Source of the DNA: Chrysomallon squamiferum
Taxonomy: Eukaryota; Mollusca; Gastropoda; Neomphalida; Peltospiridae
Assembly: GCA_012295275.1 (NCBI GenBank)
Contig: CM022679.1
Span: 5,509,657-5,573,656, forward strand
Direction: 5' to 3'
Length of the DNA stretch: 64,000 nucleotides
The translations under genes were made by a program, and so were the position numbers. Of the stretch, positions 25,001 to 37,848 are shown in pieces; position 1 is the first letter of the stretch; every line of letters starts with the position of its first letter. The notes beneath the pieces were generated by a model. That model had not been told where the DNA came from and searched no databases. It saw only the letters and a list, made by a program, of their open reading frames with translations.

Positions 25001-28000
25001 AGCAACCAAAATAGCTTAAAATTTTCAAAATATCCTCTAACTGATCTTTAAACTTTTATTTTATTTACAGGCACTTTTGAAAACCCTGAACAGCATTTAT
25101 TTATTTGGGCTGTTCTCTTCAACCGCAGGGAAATGGCTACACTTTTCTGGCAGCTTGGAAAAGACCAGATAGGTAACAGAAACCTAAAATATTATTATAC
25201 TGTGAAAAAAGCTATTATTTATATGATAATATGGAATAGCAATATATTGACTTGATATTAAACTACTGTGATTAGGATTTTTTAAATAAAATTTTCTACA
25301 AATTTTTGTTTGTTACTGTTATAGTTGATGATGCTTTTCCTGCTGTTTCTGTTTCTTCTTTTTTTTTGGGGGGGGGGGGTGGTTCTGGGTTTTTTTGGTG
25401 TGTTTTATGGGGTTTCTTGGTGAGAGATGGTGTTTTTTTTTTGTAATGTTTATTATTTTATTGTACAATAACTCCTCACCTCACTTTATTATTTCCATTC
25501 AGTCCTGTACTTTCTTTCTAGTGTTTCAAAATTTACTCTACATGGTTCTGTATTAAATTTAATTTATAATCATATGCTGTTTCAGGGGCAGGTTTGATTG
25601 CCTCTGCCCTGCTGAGATCTCTGTCTGAAGAGGCATTCTACAGTTTAACACAGGAAATGTATCAAAATCTGAAATCTAATGCAACGTAAGTAATCATTTC
25701 ACTAATACTTAGTACATTTGAAGTTTTTAATTAATGTTCCATTGAAAGAAATTTGTAAATATAAATCTCTTATCCGTATACTTTGTGAGTTTGCAATTTC
25801 TAATTAATGGTTATTGAAAGAAATTTTTAAATGTGTTTCTGTTATCCACATGGCTTGAGTAACTGTGAAAAATATTTTTTGCATTTATTGCACTCAGTAA
25901 GTTCAGACAAATTTTGACCAGGTTACAAGTGGCCTAAAGAAAACTCATAAATTTAAAAATATAACAATAGTTAGGCCACGAAACTAACCACAAAACCAGA
26001 CCTGGAATATTTATATTTGATTATATTGGAAATCTGGGGGATGGAGTACAAACAGTTAAAATATGAGATTGAACACGAAACAGTAAGAAAATAAGTAAAA
26101 AAAGAAGTATAATGGATAAGTGATGTTATGTTTTTATTTCAGGTTGTTTGAAAGATATAGCAAAAAACTGTTGTCAGAGTGTTACCACAAAAACACGAAC
26201 TTGTCACATCAGTTGTTAGTTCAAGAACTCCTGACATGGGGAAACCTGACATTGTTCGATATTGCTGATACCTACAAGATGACGGACTTCATTGAACATT
26301 CTTCATGTGAGGAAAAACTCAATAGCATCTGGAAAGGTCAGATTGTGCCATCGACTCCTCATAACACGGTATTCTTATTAAATATCTCACATTTTCAGAA
26401 ATCATAATTCATTAGCAAAACAGGAGTGAAGTTTAAGGTGATGTTAACATGTTTGCATATAGTGACTAAATCTGCTAGCACATAATTATAATTTAAAAAT
26501 AATTTCTGTGGTTTTTTTTCTTATACAAATATGAGTACCTTGATTCAAATCAATACCATCTGTTTTCTTTTGACTCTTTTTTTTAATCAGCAATTTCTAA
26601 GTTCCACTTTGTGGGATATTTTCATCCTTTTTCCTCTCTTTATAAATAATTATTCAGAATGATCTTTCTTTTTATAATGACTCTGTTATATCTGTGGGGC
26701 TCTTTTTGGCATTGTTGCAGATCGTGGATTGCATCTTAATTCCATTATGCATACTTTTCATCAAATTCACTTCCAATGAAATTATCATCAAGAAATTGAT
26801 TTCTAGTAACAAGATTGGCGATAATTGTAAGTCTCAGAAGAGAGAAAATGAAGAATACAAAGTGACTCTGTTTGGCAGGGAAAACACTATCAACATTGTG
26901 TCTGCTTGGATCTATTTCAACAATGCCCCAATCGTTAAGTTGCTAAACAATTGGGTAGGTATTTTGAATTGTGGTACATTCATTTAAAATTGTGTGCTTG
27001 TGAAAGCATTAAAGAAGCTGTTTTATTTTGATAAATAGTTATAATCCTTCTAAATTTATTGGTAATAAATTCAATTTTGTATTTTATTGTTTTTCTGCCT
27101 TATCAGTTTTTTATTTTATCTGCACCTTCCAGATTTTTATTTATATATGATTCGGCGTAACCGGCATGTTTTTGTTTGTCTGTCTCGGTCTTTCTTGGTT
27201 TATCATTTTACTGTCTCTCTTTTTGTAATGATTTTGAAATCGGCCCAAACAAACAAAAATAATTTACTGTTTCTTTTTTCAGATGTCCTACATCATATTC
27301 ATAATCCTTTTGAGCTTATTTCTGTTGTGTCCTTTCCCACCTCATATTTCAATATGGCTAGAACGAATTGCATGGATCTGGTGTGTTACCATGATTTTTG
27401 AAGAAGTTAGACAGGTGAGCGATCATTTATCTTAGATTAATTTAATCTCAATCAATGCCTGTTAAGGCACAAAAAAATAAACTAAATCATTATCTATGTT
27501 ATCATGTGATCCTTTTGTTTCTTAGATATGTTTACTCTGAAATTTTTGAAAACAGATAGCCTAATTATGTGCGATTTTTTTTTTAACTCTTTTTATGTTT
27601 TACAAAATAGTTTTGCTTCTTTCTTAATTTGATACATTTTAAATTGTTCTAGATTTATATGTACAATACATGAAATACAAGATACTTTTTTCTTTGTCTG
27701 CAGTGTGTTGTTTCACTTTTTTCTAGATTTTAGTATGTGATAAACATTCCATCAAATATGAGATTTCTTACTTCTTTTTTTTTCTTTCTGCATTTGTCTG
27801 CATGATCAATTTTCTTCAAAATATGAGACAATTATAATATAATCTACACTTTTTCCATGATCACTTCTTCACCAAATACAATATATATATATTATTATTA
27901 TTATTGTTATTGTTATTTCTAGGTTCTTGTCCGCAAGGAGCACTTCTTCATATACAAGGTTAAGAACTGGTTTTCCGACATTTGGAACAGGTTTGACCTA

Positions 28001-31000
28001 GCCATCTACATCATGATGATTATATGCGTCATTCTTCATTACAGTCCAGTAGACATTAGCTGGGTTTACAGAATGTACAGTGTGATATTCATCATATTGT
28101 GTTTTAGATGCATGCAGTTCTTTTTTGTGGACAGAGTAATAGGGCCTAAAGTGATCATGATATTTCTGATGGTAATGTAAAGATTAATTTCAAACACTTC
28201 ATCTGGAATGTAATTGTATTTCGGGGTTTTTGTTTCTTTTATTTATTTATTTTATTTTATTTCTATTTCTATTTTATTTTATTTTTTGTTTTTGTTTTGT
28301 TTGTTTGTTGTTGTGTTACGTTGTATTTTATTCAATTCATTTGTTACTATTTTATTATTATTATTGTTGTGATTATTATTATTATTATTTTTATTATTAT
28401 TATTATTATTATTATAGTTTAATCTAATTCTGTTAGTGATAATATGATAATTTATAATGATAATTATAACAGTTATTTCTTAGAAATATAGTTTATTATT
28501 TTTTTGGTTATTATTAGGACAAACTGATAATTATAATTCTAATAGTCTCTGTTATGAATTTTATAATATTTATTTTTGTCTGTGTGTTTGTTTTATTTGT
28601 AAATACAGATGTATGTATATGCTATTTAATAATCTTCTTAAATTTATTTTTCAGATCCGTGATATGTTCTTTTTACTGAAAATCCTGATTATGTTTGTGT
28701 TTAGTTTTGGTGTTGCTTACCACATGAACATGTACCCAAATTCACCATTGACACTGGGCACTCTCAAAAATGTGTTTCTGATACCTTACTTACAGATGTT
28801 TGGTGAAACTTCCATAGAAAGAATTGAAGGTATTTATTTAATTTACTGAAGTCATTAGAGAAAACTGGCTATAACTGTCTAGTAAGATTCCTGATCTGAC
28901 AATCATGGCTCCCTGAGTTATAAATAATAGATTTCTATTACAGTGCTGCTTTAACAAAAATAATTTAAAAAATACTTACTTGACATGTTTACTTTATTTA
29001 TTTGCTAATATGTATTCATTTACTTTATTTATTTATTTATTTATTCAGGAGAAGAAACACCAGGCTGTACACGTAACCAGTCTATTTGGCAGGAGGCTCC
29101 CGATCTGAGATGTCCAGAAGCTGATGGTCTGAACATTCTGTTGTTGGCTGTGTACATGCTGCTGACAAACACTCTCCTTGTCAATCTTGTCATTGCCATG
29201 TTCAGGTAGTCAAAGATATTAAAGTCATACTCTGCTGTTATTGTTGAGATTTCACAAAAAATATAGGAAATATTTGTTAAACTATTGGCTTTTTTGTTGT
29301 TTTCTATACAAGTTGCAACTTGAATGATGGTATAAATATATAATATGAATGCATTTTCTATACTACTACATCATTTTTGTTTGAACTTCAAATGTAAACC
29401 TTACAGCACAATAAATAAATTATTACAATACAATAACAAGTATATTTCTCCTCTTTTTAACATCATCAAAAATCCACTTTTGTTTGGTAGAATACCATTA
29501 TTTTTCAATGACTGCTTTCCATCAGATGCTGGTTTTCTATTTATTATTTTCTTTCCTGCCTTCTTTATTTATTTATTTATTTATTTTAATATTTCTGTTT
29601 AAGCAAAGATGTGATGAAAAAAGAAAATGTCACCCTCCATGCATTGTCATATTTATTTATTTTTTAATTTGTTAACATAACTCTGATTTTTTCAATTGTT
29701 TTTTTCCAGTTATACATTTAAGACAATTCAAAAGAAATCAAGGAAAGTATGGCTACAATATCACCTCGCTCTCGTACTTGAATACCACGATCGCCCCTTT
29801 TTCGCTCCTCCTTTTATCATTTTGAGCCATTTGTTCCAAATTATTAGATGGATGCTATCCAATAGATGTAACAAATCAAATTCTGATAGTAAGTACTTTT
29901 TTCTATATAACTATGATAGTAAAACAGTAGTCAGTATTAAAAATACAGAAAATATGCCTGTCGCAAGTACTACTCAGATATATATTTCAAATGTTATTAA
30001 CCAGCCAAACTGTTATTTCTGTACATTAGAGATATTGTTTTATTTTCAACTATTACAGATGTATAACAAAAATGCTGCAGTTATTGACAGTGCATTTTCT
30101 TTTCTGAATAGAGATATTAAATTATTATTCCGAAAATGAGTAATTTCTCATACTTCTGAAAGACTTGTTTTACTTTGTCCCTGCTAACAAACAATACCAT
30201 TATAAACAAAAACAAAAAATAAATAAATAAAGAGAAAAAAAGAACAAAAATAAATAAATAAATAAATAACCTCAAAAAACTAATAATAATAATGTAGTAA
30301 TAACCTTTAAAAATTAATAATAGTAATATATAAATAACAAACAAAGATGAAAAATTACTTTGATAAAGAGATTTAGCTTCTCCAGATGATTATTTTGTTC
30401 ATAAAGAAACCACTGCTAGCATTAAATATAACAAATATGCAGAGATTTATCAACTGTTTTTTTTTTTTTTTTTTTGTTCATAATTATGTTCATGATGCAG
30501 TGGACCAGTAATTGTGTTAAACTGGGTTTTTTTTATTATTTATTGTAGAGAAGGTTGAAGACAATGTATGTCTGAATGAATTTCAGAAAGTAACTACAAA
30601 CCATCTTATGTCTCGTAATATTCTAGTTCAAAGTCAGAAATTTGATGTCAGGCAGGAAAAGTGAAGAACGGTAATTTTAATATTTAGTACAATTTTGGTG
30701 AGTTTCTGAAAATATTGTTCAGTGGACTGAGGGTTACATTCAGTTGATTCCTTCCATCAAAAATTGTGTGTGCTTGTGTATATCTGTTTACTTATGTATA
30801 ATGTTCAAATTTAGTATATAACTGTTAGCGTGGATCCTATAACACAATTTTGAAAACAGTTTTTATGTAAAAAATAAATAAATTCCCATTTCATTAGTCT
30901 TGCATGACTGATGTTTCAGAAAGCTGTGGTGTATGCTATTTTACCAGTGTTATATTGTTTTCAAATATTGTCATACTCTTTTGATTAAAAATGTGTTGAA

Positions 31001-31086
31001 GTACATTTCACATAAGACTGCATTTCTCTTTTGCAGTGCCTGTTTTTGTTTTGCTTTTAGTTCAGTATGAATATAAATTTTGTAGG

Positions 31087-31174
31087 GAAAACATGCTCCA
31101 GATTAACGATTAATGAGAGAAGACAAATACAAATGGCATGAGAAAGATAAAGATGGAAGATGCTTAACCCTTTT
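31087..31174 (+). pseudogene. Remnant of the last TRPM exon in copy A
   Basis: The sequence from AAAACATGCTCCAG to the GATGCTTAA region matches the 3' half of the final exon of copy B (57494-57629). The acceptor and the first half are deleted: copy A jumps from the intronic TAGGG block straight into the middle of the exon. With the TGA at 30662-30664 in exon 22, copy A cannot encode the C-terminal coiled-coil segment found in B. Confidence 0.75.
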
Positions 31175-31811
31175 TACAAAGTGTGGTGATGATGTATGAA
31201 AACAGTTTTTATCATAAGGTTTGTCACTGATGTCTTAGAAATAATTAACTCACTGTGTGATCAATCAGTTTGAATGTGAGGTAACTCATTATTATATTTT
31301 TTGTGTTCAGTCTTTGCTAATGTTTACATACAACAATACAGTTACATGTTTACAAGACTGCAAACAGCCTGGCAGAAACCGTGTCTTTTATCAAGGTAAT
31401 TAGTAAACAGAAATGAAAATCTATTTCAGTGAAGCTACATCCTCTCTTTAACAGGATTCTTTATTAGAAGTAAAGATTTGTACCTGAACAAAAGACGGTA
31501 ACGCTTTAGTTTACAAAATATATCTAAATAATTTTATTGCCGTACTTAATCACAAGAAAAGATTGGTCACAAAAATAAAATAAGCGATCACTTGAATGTA
31601 TGCAGAATTTTGAACAACTGTGATTATAATGGATGATACTCACTGCATGACTAAATTTTTTCGAACAATTTCTCATTTGAATATTTTTGTTATTATTGTG
31701 TTTATAAAAATATACTCATTAAATTGTGTAAACCAACTATTTTTGTAAAATGTTTATTTGAAATTTTTCAAAAACAAATATTAATAATTTTATATACATT
31801 AGTTATCAGTG

Positions 31812-31862
<51 letters not shown>

Positions 31863-33522
31863 TTTATTTGAATCATTCTAACATTATTACTTGTATTGCA
31901 TACAACTAGCAAAAAATATTCACTGTATTTTATTTACATAGATTTGTGTTTGTGCATAATATAAAATATATGAAAGCTAGAAAGATATATAAGTATTTAG
32001 CAAATGTTTATTTTAAAAAATGAGATAATAAAGGAAAATCTAGCTCTCACACAGTAAAATGTATTATATGGAATACTCATCTGTAACACCATATGTATAT
32101 AATTAATAGTAAGATATGAGTGTGTAATACATAAATATATTTTTAAAACCAACTATTTTTGTAAAAAATTTATTTTAATTTTATTTGAATCATTCTATCA
32201 CTGCTACTTGTATGAAACTTTGGTGATAAAATTTAAAGATGGTGATTGTTATTCAAAAAACAATTTATATTTTTAGTTTTTAGTTTCCTCTTCAACATTT
32301 AACTCTCATGCAGTGATGAATGTATTAATAATTGTGCAAGACAGAAGTGTGTGTCTATGTGTGTGCAGTACATTATAATAATCATTGTAATACTTATATT
32401 TATCTTTAATCTGTCCTCTAAATATTTTAGTATTTACAAAGTATATGGATAACTAATGATATCTTATTTTTTGTTGTTTTGCTTGACATGTTTTATAGAA
32501 TTTTAATATAAAAGCTTATTAAAACAAAAATATTTTAAAAAACATTTTTCAGTTACATATTTTTGAAATATTTTGTCTCATTCCCTGTTTAACTGTACGT
32601 TTATTTTATTTATACAGGTTTGTGTTTGTGATAATACATGTTTTAGAATGATATATAAATATTTAGAAATTGATTATTTTTTTGAGACAATAATAGAAAT
32701 GTGTTGTTATTTATTCATTTATATTTGATTTGATATTTGAAGCTGCTAGATTTTGTTTCTTTTTTCTTTCTTTTTTTTTGTGAGCAAAATTTGTTGTTCT
32801 TTATCATGTATTTTAATACAGATTGCAACAGATTTATCATAACTTTTTCCTAGGTGTTTTATTCATTTATAGCATAATTTCTCATTTGAAGATCATTGTT
32901 TTAATACTGTTTATAAAAATATACATTTTAAAGTCTATAAAATTATTTTGAAACCATTGTACCTCTGATTATAACAGTATTTGATCTTTTACTTTATTAT
33001 TCCATTTGAAATAGATAATAGTCTACATTTTTTTATACCATTCCTTTTAAATTTGTTTGGCTTGTTCAGAAAATATTTTGTTTCAAAAATATTTACAAAA
33101 ATAAAAAGGAAAAACATGGAGTATTTCAAAGGTTAGTCCCACATAACTACAACAGTCCTCCAGAAGAATCTGCATGGCACAAGAACTGACCTACAGAGAA
33201 CACACTAGATTTCATAGCCACCACTGCCCTTGACATAGAGTCAACAAGTGATTGAAAAAAAAATATATGTCTAAATACAAGATTTCAGTATAACTGAAAT
33301 TATATGAATTAGGTCACAAGATATTTGCTAAAGAAAATATAAACTTTATTAATGAGCCAATAATAATTAATAATTTAAATTTTGATTTTAATAATCCTAA
33401 CACTGCTACTAATGTTGCATACAACTACCAAAAAAATAATTTCTGTATTTTATTGACAGAGATTTGTGTTTGTGAAAATATATGAGTTAGAATATATGTA
33501 AATGATTAGGAATTGACAAATT

Positions 33523-33553
<31 letters not shown>

Positions 33554-33557
33554 TTTG

Positions 33558-33609
<52 letters not shown>

Positions 33610-35200
33610 TAAATGACGTAAAGAAGGAGTATTTGGTTTTCTTGACAAAGTAATTTTGTGTTGAAAACGAGTATAAAAATCTTTTAACAAACAAAACTAT
33701 TAGATCCACTGATATCAATTAACCTGATTGAATTTCAGAAAATATTATTTTATTTTTTTAGTTTACATATGGCGTAATAATAATATACCTTTTAAAATCT
33801 AGCTCTCACACAGTAAAATATATTATATGGAATACTCATCTGTAACAAGATATGTATATAATTAATAGTAAGATATGAGTGTATAACATAAATATATTTT
33901 TAAAACCAACTATTTGTGTAACATTTTTATTTTAATTTTATTTGAATCATTCTAACACTGCTACTTGTACTGCATACAACTAGCATTTATATTCACCGTA
34001 TTTTATTTACAGATTTGTGTTTGTGCATAATATTAAATGTACGAGAGCTAGAAAGATATTTAAGTATTTAGAAAATGTTTATTTAACAAAAATGACTTAA
34101 TGAAGGAAAATGTGATTTTCTCAATTTATAAATAAATAAAACTATTAGATTCACCAACATGAAACTTTGGTGATAAAATTTAATTAAAGATGGTGATTGT
34201 ATACTGTTTACACTTCCCTCTACAACATTTAGCTCTCATGCAATGATAAATGTTTTATAATTGTGCAAGACAGAAATGTGTATACATTATAACAATATTT
34301 TTAATACTTGTATTTACCTTTAATCCGTCTTCTGAATATATTTTTTACCATATATTTTGGCATTTACAAAGTATATAGATAACTAATGATATTTATTGTT
34401 TTTGGTATGGTTGGTGTGTATTTTAGAACATTTTCCTCTTCAACATTTAGCTCTCATGCAATGATAAATGTTTTATAATTGTACAAGACAGAAGTGTGTG
34501 TATACATTATAACAATCTTTTTAATACTTGTATTTACATTTAACTCATCTTCTAAATATATTTATACCATATATTTTAGCATTTACAAAGTATATAGATA
34601 ACTAATGATATTTTATTTTTTCTTGGTTTGGTTGGTGTGTTTTTTAGAATTTTAATATGAAATCTTTGTAAAATAAAAATATATTTAAAAAAAAACATTT
34701 TTTAGTTATATATTTTTGAAATAATATTTTGTTTCATTCTCTGTTTATCTGTTTGTTATCACAATGGAGTTGAATCTAAATAAATAATGAATTGCTTTGA
34801 AAACGTTAGTGTGAAGTTTCAGAGATTTTAAATAAAAGCAGGTAAATAAAAATGTAAAACAAATTTAATATTAATTTCACAATTTATTCTCCTTGGCAGT
34901 TTCTATGAATACATTTAGCATACAAAATAATTTAGACAAATTGTAGAATCTTTATCTTTTTTCAATTGTGGTAAATTCAGAAAATAAAACACTATACTGG
35001 GATCTAAATGTATCAAGATATTTCAACTTGTGTTCCTTCGTATTTCTTTATCATATACTTTTACATCATAAAATATACAATATGAAATTATTGTAATGTT
35101 TTCATTTAATACTTATATTTAATATTACATACAGGTAGATTTTGCTAGCAAAATATAGGAATGAAATAAAGCAACAAGCTTGATTTTTTAGTTTCCACCG
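31175..35200. repeat. 3' flank of TRPM copy A: interspersed diverged repeat blocks
   Basis: No coding signal was seen. Three blocks recur several times here and in the unit-2 flank: one starting TAGCTCTCACACAGTAAAAT (about 32041 and 33800; 60538 in unit 2), one around TTGTGTTTGTGCATAATAT (about 31940, 34012; 59325 and 60757), and one around CAATGATAAATGTTTTATAA (about 34240, 34456; variants at 59560 and 60975). A long (TTA)n array lies at about 33558-33607. The order suggests repeated duplication of a roughly 2 kb segment. Confidence 0.6.
31817..31856. repeat. (TA)n microsatellite
   Basis: Uninterrupted TA dinucleotide array of about 40 bases, downstream of TRPM copy A. Confidence 0.85.
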
Positions 35201-35544
35201 TATCAGGTAGATATCATAATATATATATACATACATATATAGATATGTAGATAGATATTGGCCCATTAACTATTCTGTACACCAAAACCGATCCACATTC
35301 TTACATGATCTTAGTGTCAATAGATCCAGAGTAAAAAAATCTTATTATGTAATTATCAAATATATCAGATTGCGTCCCTTTGAAAATATGACAGTTGTTG
35401 CTTCGAATTACATCTATTTTATTTAGGGAAAAGTCATGAACTGCTGACCCCAAAAGTGCAAAGCAATGGCATGAGAGCCAGTCTAAATAAACGGGTGGTG
35501 GGCATTGCTGCCGTTACTGACGATATGGCCTAATGCTTTAGACA

Positions 35545-36868
35545 TTTAGGCATTTAGCCTCATCCCCAAGACCGTCAGACATCAGGCCTAATGACTAAAA
35601 TTTCCAGGAATTGCCCAAATGACTGCATTTTGCTTTGTATTGTTTGACATATTGCCTGATAGCAGTTCGGGCAATCATGGGTTTAATGCTTTGGTTACAT
35701 CTGTTCATGTAGGGATTAGTGGTTCAATTCAATTCTTTATTATCGTAATCTTTACAGCTTATTGATACACAATATCAATAATAAAAAAATGCAAGAAGTA
35801 CAAATAGTGACAGTAATATAGCACATAAATTGGAGATAATATAGCACATAAATTATATATAACTAACCAAAACTACTTCTACTTGGAATGCTTTAAACAA
35901 ATATTTTCCCTAATTACACAGTGATTTCTTATTTTCAATCTCATCCTCAAACTCACCACTGTTATATAATATAAATATTCTTTCTGCTCTCAGTATTCCT
36001 ACATCTCCCAGTCTCAGCCGCCAGCTGATGTGAAGATAGCCTCACTTTTGTTAAGTATCTGTTATAGATCATTGGTTTAGATAAAACTAAATAAAACTGA
36101 ATTATCATATACTTTTTGTTTAATTATACAAATATATTTTAATATTTTCATTGAACTGGTCGTTCTCTATCCATATGTATCCCAATCCCAATTCATATAA
36201 ATATTTCCTTATAAAAGTCACCCAATTCATTTTTTTGTAATATAAAGTAAACATTGTTGTACTAATTATTTTCAACCAATATTTAATCATTTGATAAGTA
36301 CGGTCACCAAAAAAATGGGAATCTACCCAATTTATAATATTTGGGGTTGACCCTTTAACATTTAAAATATTTTTACAAAAATCTAAGTGAATTTTCTCAA
36401 TAACAACTGCTTTTTGAAAATCCCATATCTCACTACCATAAAAGAGAACACTAGTTAAATATGTGTCTAAAAGTCCAGTAGAGAAATAACCAGTCTGAGG
36501 TATGTCCCCAGAGACTATTGTAGGATGATGTGAACAGAGAATGCACAGTCATCTGGTTGCAGTGTCAGTGTTTGTGAAGTGCAACTGTGAGGGGACTCAG
36601 AGCTGGGAAACAAAATATTGTAAATGTTTAAGGAACAATCTTTTGTGCAGTTCAAGTTGTCACTCAAGTTTGAACTGCTGTAAGAAACAGAACACTGCTT
36701 GATGTGTTTCGAAATAAATGTTTTCATGCAACTGCAAGTTATTCTCTCTTGCATTCAGTCATTTTGCCTAATGACTAGATGTCTATTTCAGTTGTTTTGT
36801 CTAATTCCTGGAAATTGTAGTCCTTAGGCCAAATGCCGTACAATCTTGGGCATTAGGCTAAATGCCTC
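35545..36868. mobile_element. Region bounded by about 80-100 bp imperfect inverted arms
   Basis: The left arm (about 35545-35625, with AGGCATTTAGCCTCAT and AATTTCCAGGAATT) is the imperfect reverse complement of the right arm (about 36765-36868, with AATTCCTGGAAATT and GGCTAAATGCCT). The LINE remnant lies between them. The matching place in unit 2 keeps only a right arm (about 63175-63280). It could be a DNA transposon or foldback element that received a LINE, or two inverted copies of a smaller repeat. Confidence 0.45.
35735..36480 (-). mobile_element. Decayed 3' end of a LINE (non-LTR retrotransposon), unit 1
   Basis: Minus-strand translation from about 36470 downwards gives a typical post-reverse-transcriptase LINE region: LLDTYLTSVLFYGSEIWDFQ, then VVIEKIHLDFCKNILNVKGS, then WRLRLGDVGILRAERIFILY with NSGEFEDEIEN. 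The expected Cys of the CxLC motif is Tyr here, and stops and frameshifts interrupt the frame. The 3' end has an AATAAAG signal on the minus strand near 35735. The reverse transcriptase and endonuclease parts are absent. Confidence 0.7.
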
Positions 36869-37287
36869 AACTAGTTTGACATACTGACTGTAACATATAA
36901 ATACAGACATATATATATATGGGGGGGTGTTTGGGTCTGGGTGTGTGTGCATGTGTGTATGTGAGTGTGTGTGTATATACATGTCACACAGACAGAATAA
37001 ATTATGACATATGTAAATTGAACTATTAGGAAATTGTAGTCCGTTCTAACAGTTAATGTGTTTAAATAAAAGTAAAGAAAAATGCACCAAATCTAGCCTG
37101 TTAACAAAAACAATTACTACAACAACAAATTCAATTTGTTAGAAAAAAACCACAAAAAAAACACAGGTTCACCCAATCTCATGGTTTAGGGGAGATGACT
37201 CTAAACTATTAAACGTTTAACGTAATGAATTATTTTCCTTACTCAATAAACTGAATGAATAAATGAGCTTTCAGTCAGACTGTACAC

Positions 37288-37838
37288 CAGTCATGGGCAG
37301 GGTTGGATTTAATGTGCTTGCCGCCCATAGGCTAAAGAAATTTTACCGCCCCCGCCTCAAGGCTCAAGTCCCCTTCACCATTCCGACTTAGTTTATATAA
37401 TATGAATGGATATAACTTATGATCTAGTTGAAAGCAAAAACATGGTTTTACATTTACATAATGATTTATTTATAAATCAAATGTGAAAATACGAATTTAT
37501 GTATACGTAAACTGCCGCCCTAGGCACTAGCCTAGAAAGCCTATATGAGAAATCCGGCCCTGATCATCGGCAAACTGCGGCCCGCCTAATTTCAGAAGGA
37601 AAATACCGTTAATTTCAGAAGGAAAATAACGTAAATTCCTATTTTATATAACGAGTCTATTTTTTATCTACTAATTTATATTATTATTACAACAGTTCCT
37701 GAAGTAAATGAAAATGAAAAATTTCTTAAAGTAAACGCTACATAAAAACACAAAATCGCCTAAATTAGTACCTGCAACCACCTGAGGATGAGCCGTATCT
37801 CATGTGGCCCGCTTCTCGAAAAAGGTTACACATGCCTG
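37288..37838. mobile_element. hAT-like non-autonomous element (outer of a nested pair)
   Basis: Begins CAGTCATGGG, continues after the inner insertion with GCAAACTGCGGCCCGCC, and ends GTGGCCCGC...AAAAAGGTTACACATGCCTG. The ends are imperfect inverted repeats starting CAG. The 8 bases before (CTGTACAC) and after (CTTTACAC) differ at one position, a good hAT-type 8-bp target duplication. No transposase frame is present. Confidence 0.65.
37298..37562. mobile_element. hAT-like non-autonomous element inserted inside the outer one
   Basis: About 265 bases starting CAGGGTTGGATTT and ending AAATCCGGCCCTG, which are inverted repeats. The 8-base flanks GTCATGGG and ATCATCGG match at 6 of 8 positions. 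It splits the TCATGGGCAAACTG start of the outer element, so it arrived later. A derived remnant without the left end lies at about 38520-38630 and again near 63650-63740. Confidence 0.65.
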
Positions 37839-37848
37839 CTTTACACCA

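Larger units (their letters stand above)
15914..30664 (+). pseudogene. TRPM-type cation channel, copy A (5' exons broken, remainder open)
   Basis: Exons: 15914-15993, 16526-16677, 17057-17237, 17795-17961, 18393-18591, 19231-19390, 19915-20044, 20627-20705, 22063-22160, 22597-22731, 23058-23120, 23389-23482, 25071-25172, 25586-25685, 26143-26368, 26721-26954, 27283-27414, 27923-28171, 28655-28829, 29049-29205, 29710-29888, 30549-30664. Exons 3-7 encode the TRPM SLOG/MHR region (FLISVTGGSKYFD, AWIITGGRGTGIMK, TPVVVIQGTGKAADL). Exons 8-15 encode the helical MHR repeats, and 16-21 the S1-S6 segments, pore (PYLQMFGE), S6 (LLTNTLLVNLVIAMF) and TRP helix. Exon 1 has an in-frame TAA, and exon 2 is 23 bases shorter than in copy B and out of frame. 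From exon 3 to the TGA in exon 22 the frame is open for 991 codons with every intron phase kept. It could be a young pseudogene or a gene using another N-terminus. Confidence 0.85.

Noticed and set aside
27087-27401. 104-residue plus-strand frame in TRPM copy A
   Set aside because: A different reading frame over intron 16 and exon 17; exon 17 reads correctly as S1-S2 in another frame.
36515-36754. Minus-strand frame next to the LINE remnant, with a diverged partner in unit 2
   Set aside because: Does not resemble reverse transcriptase or any domain, and the unit-2 version differs in frame and composition.
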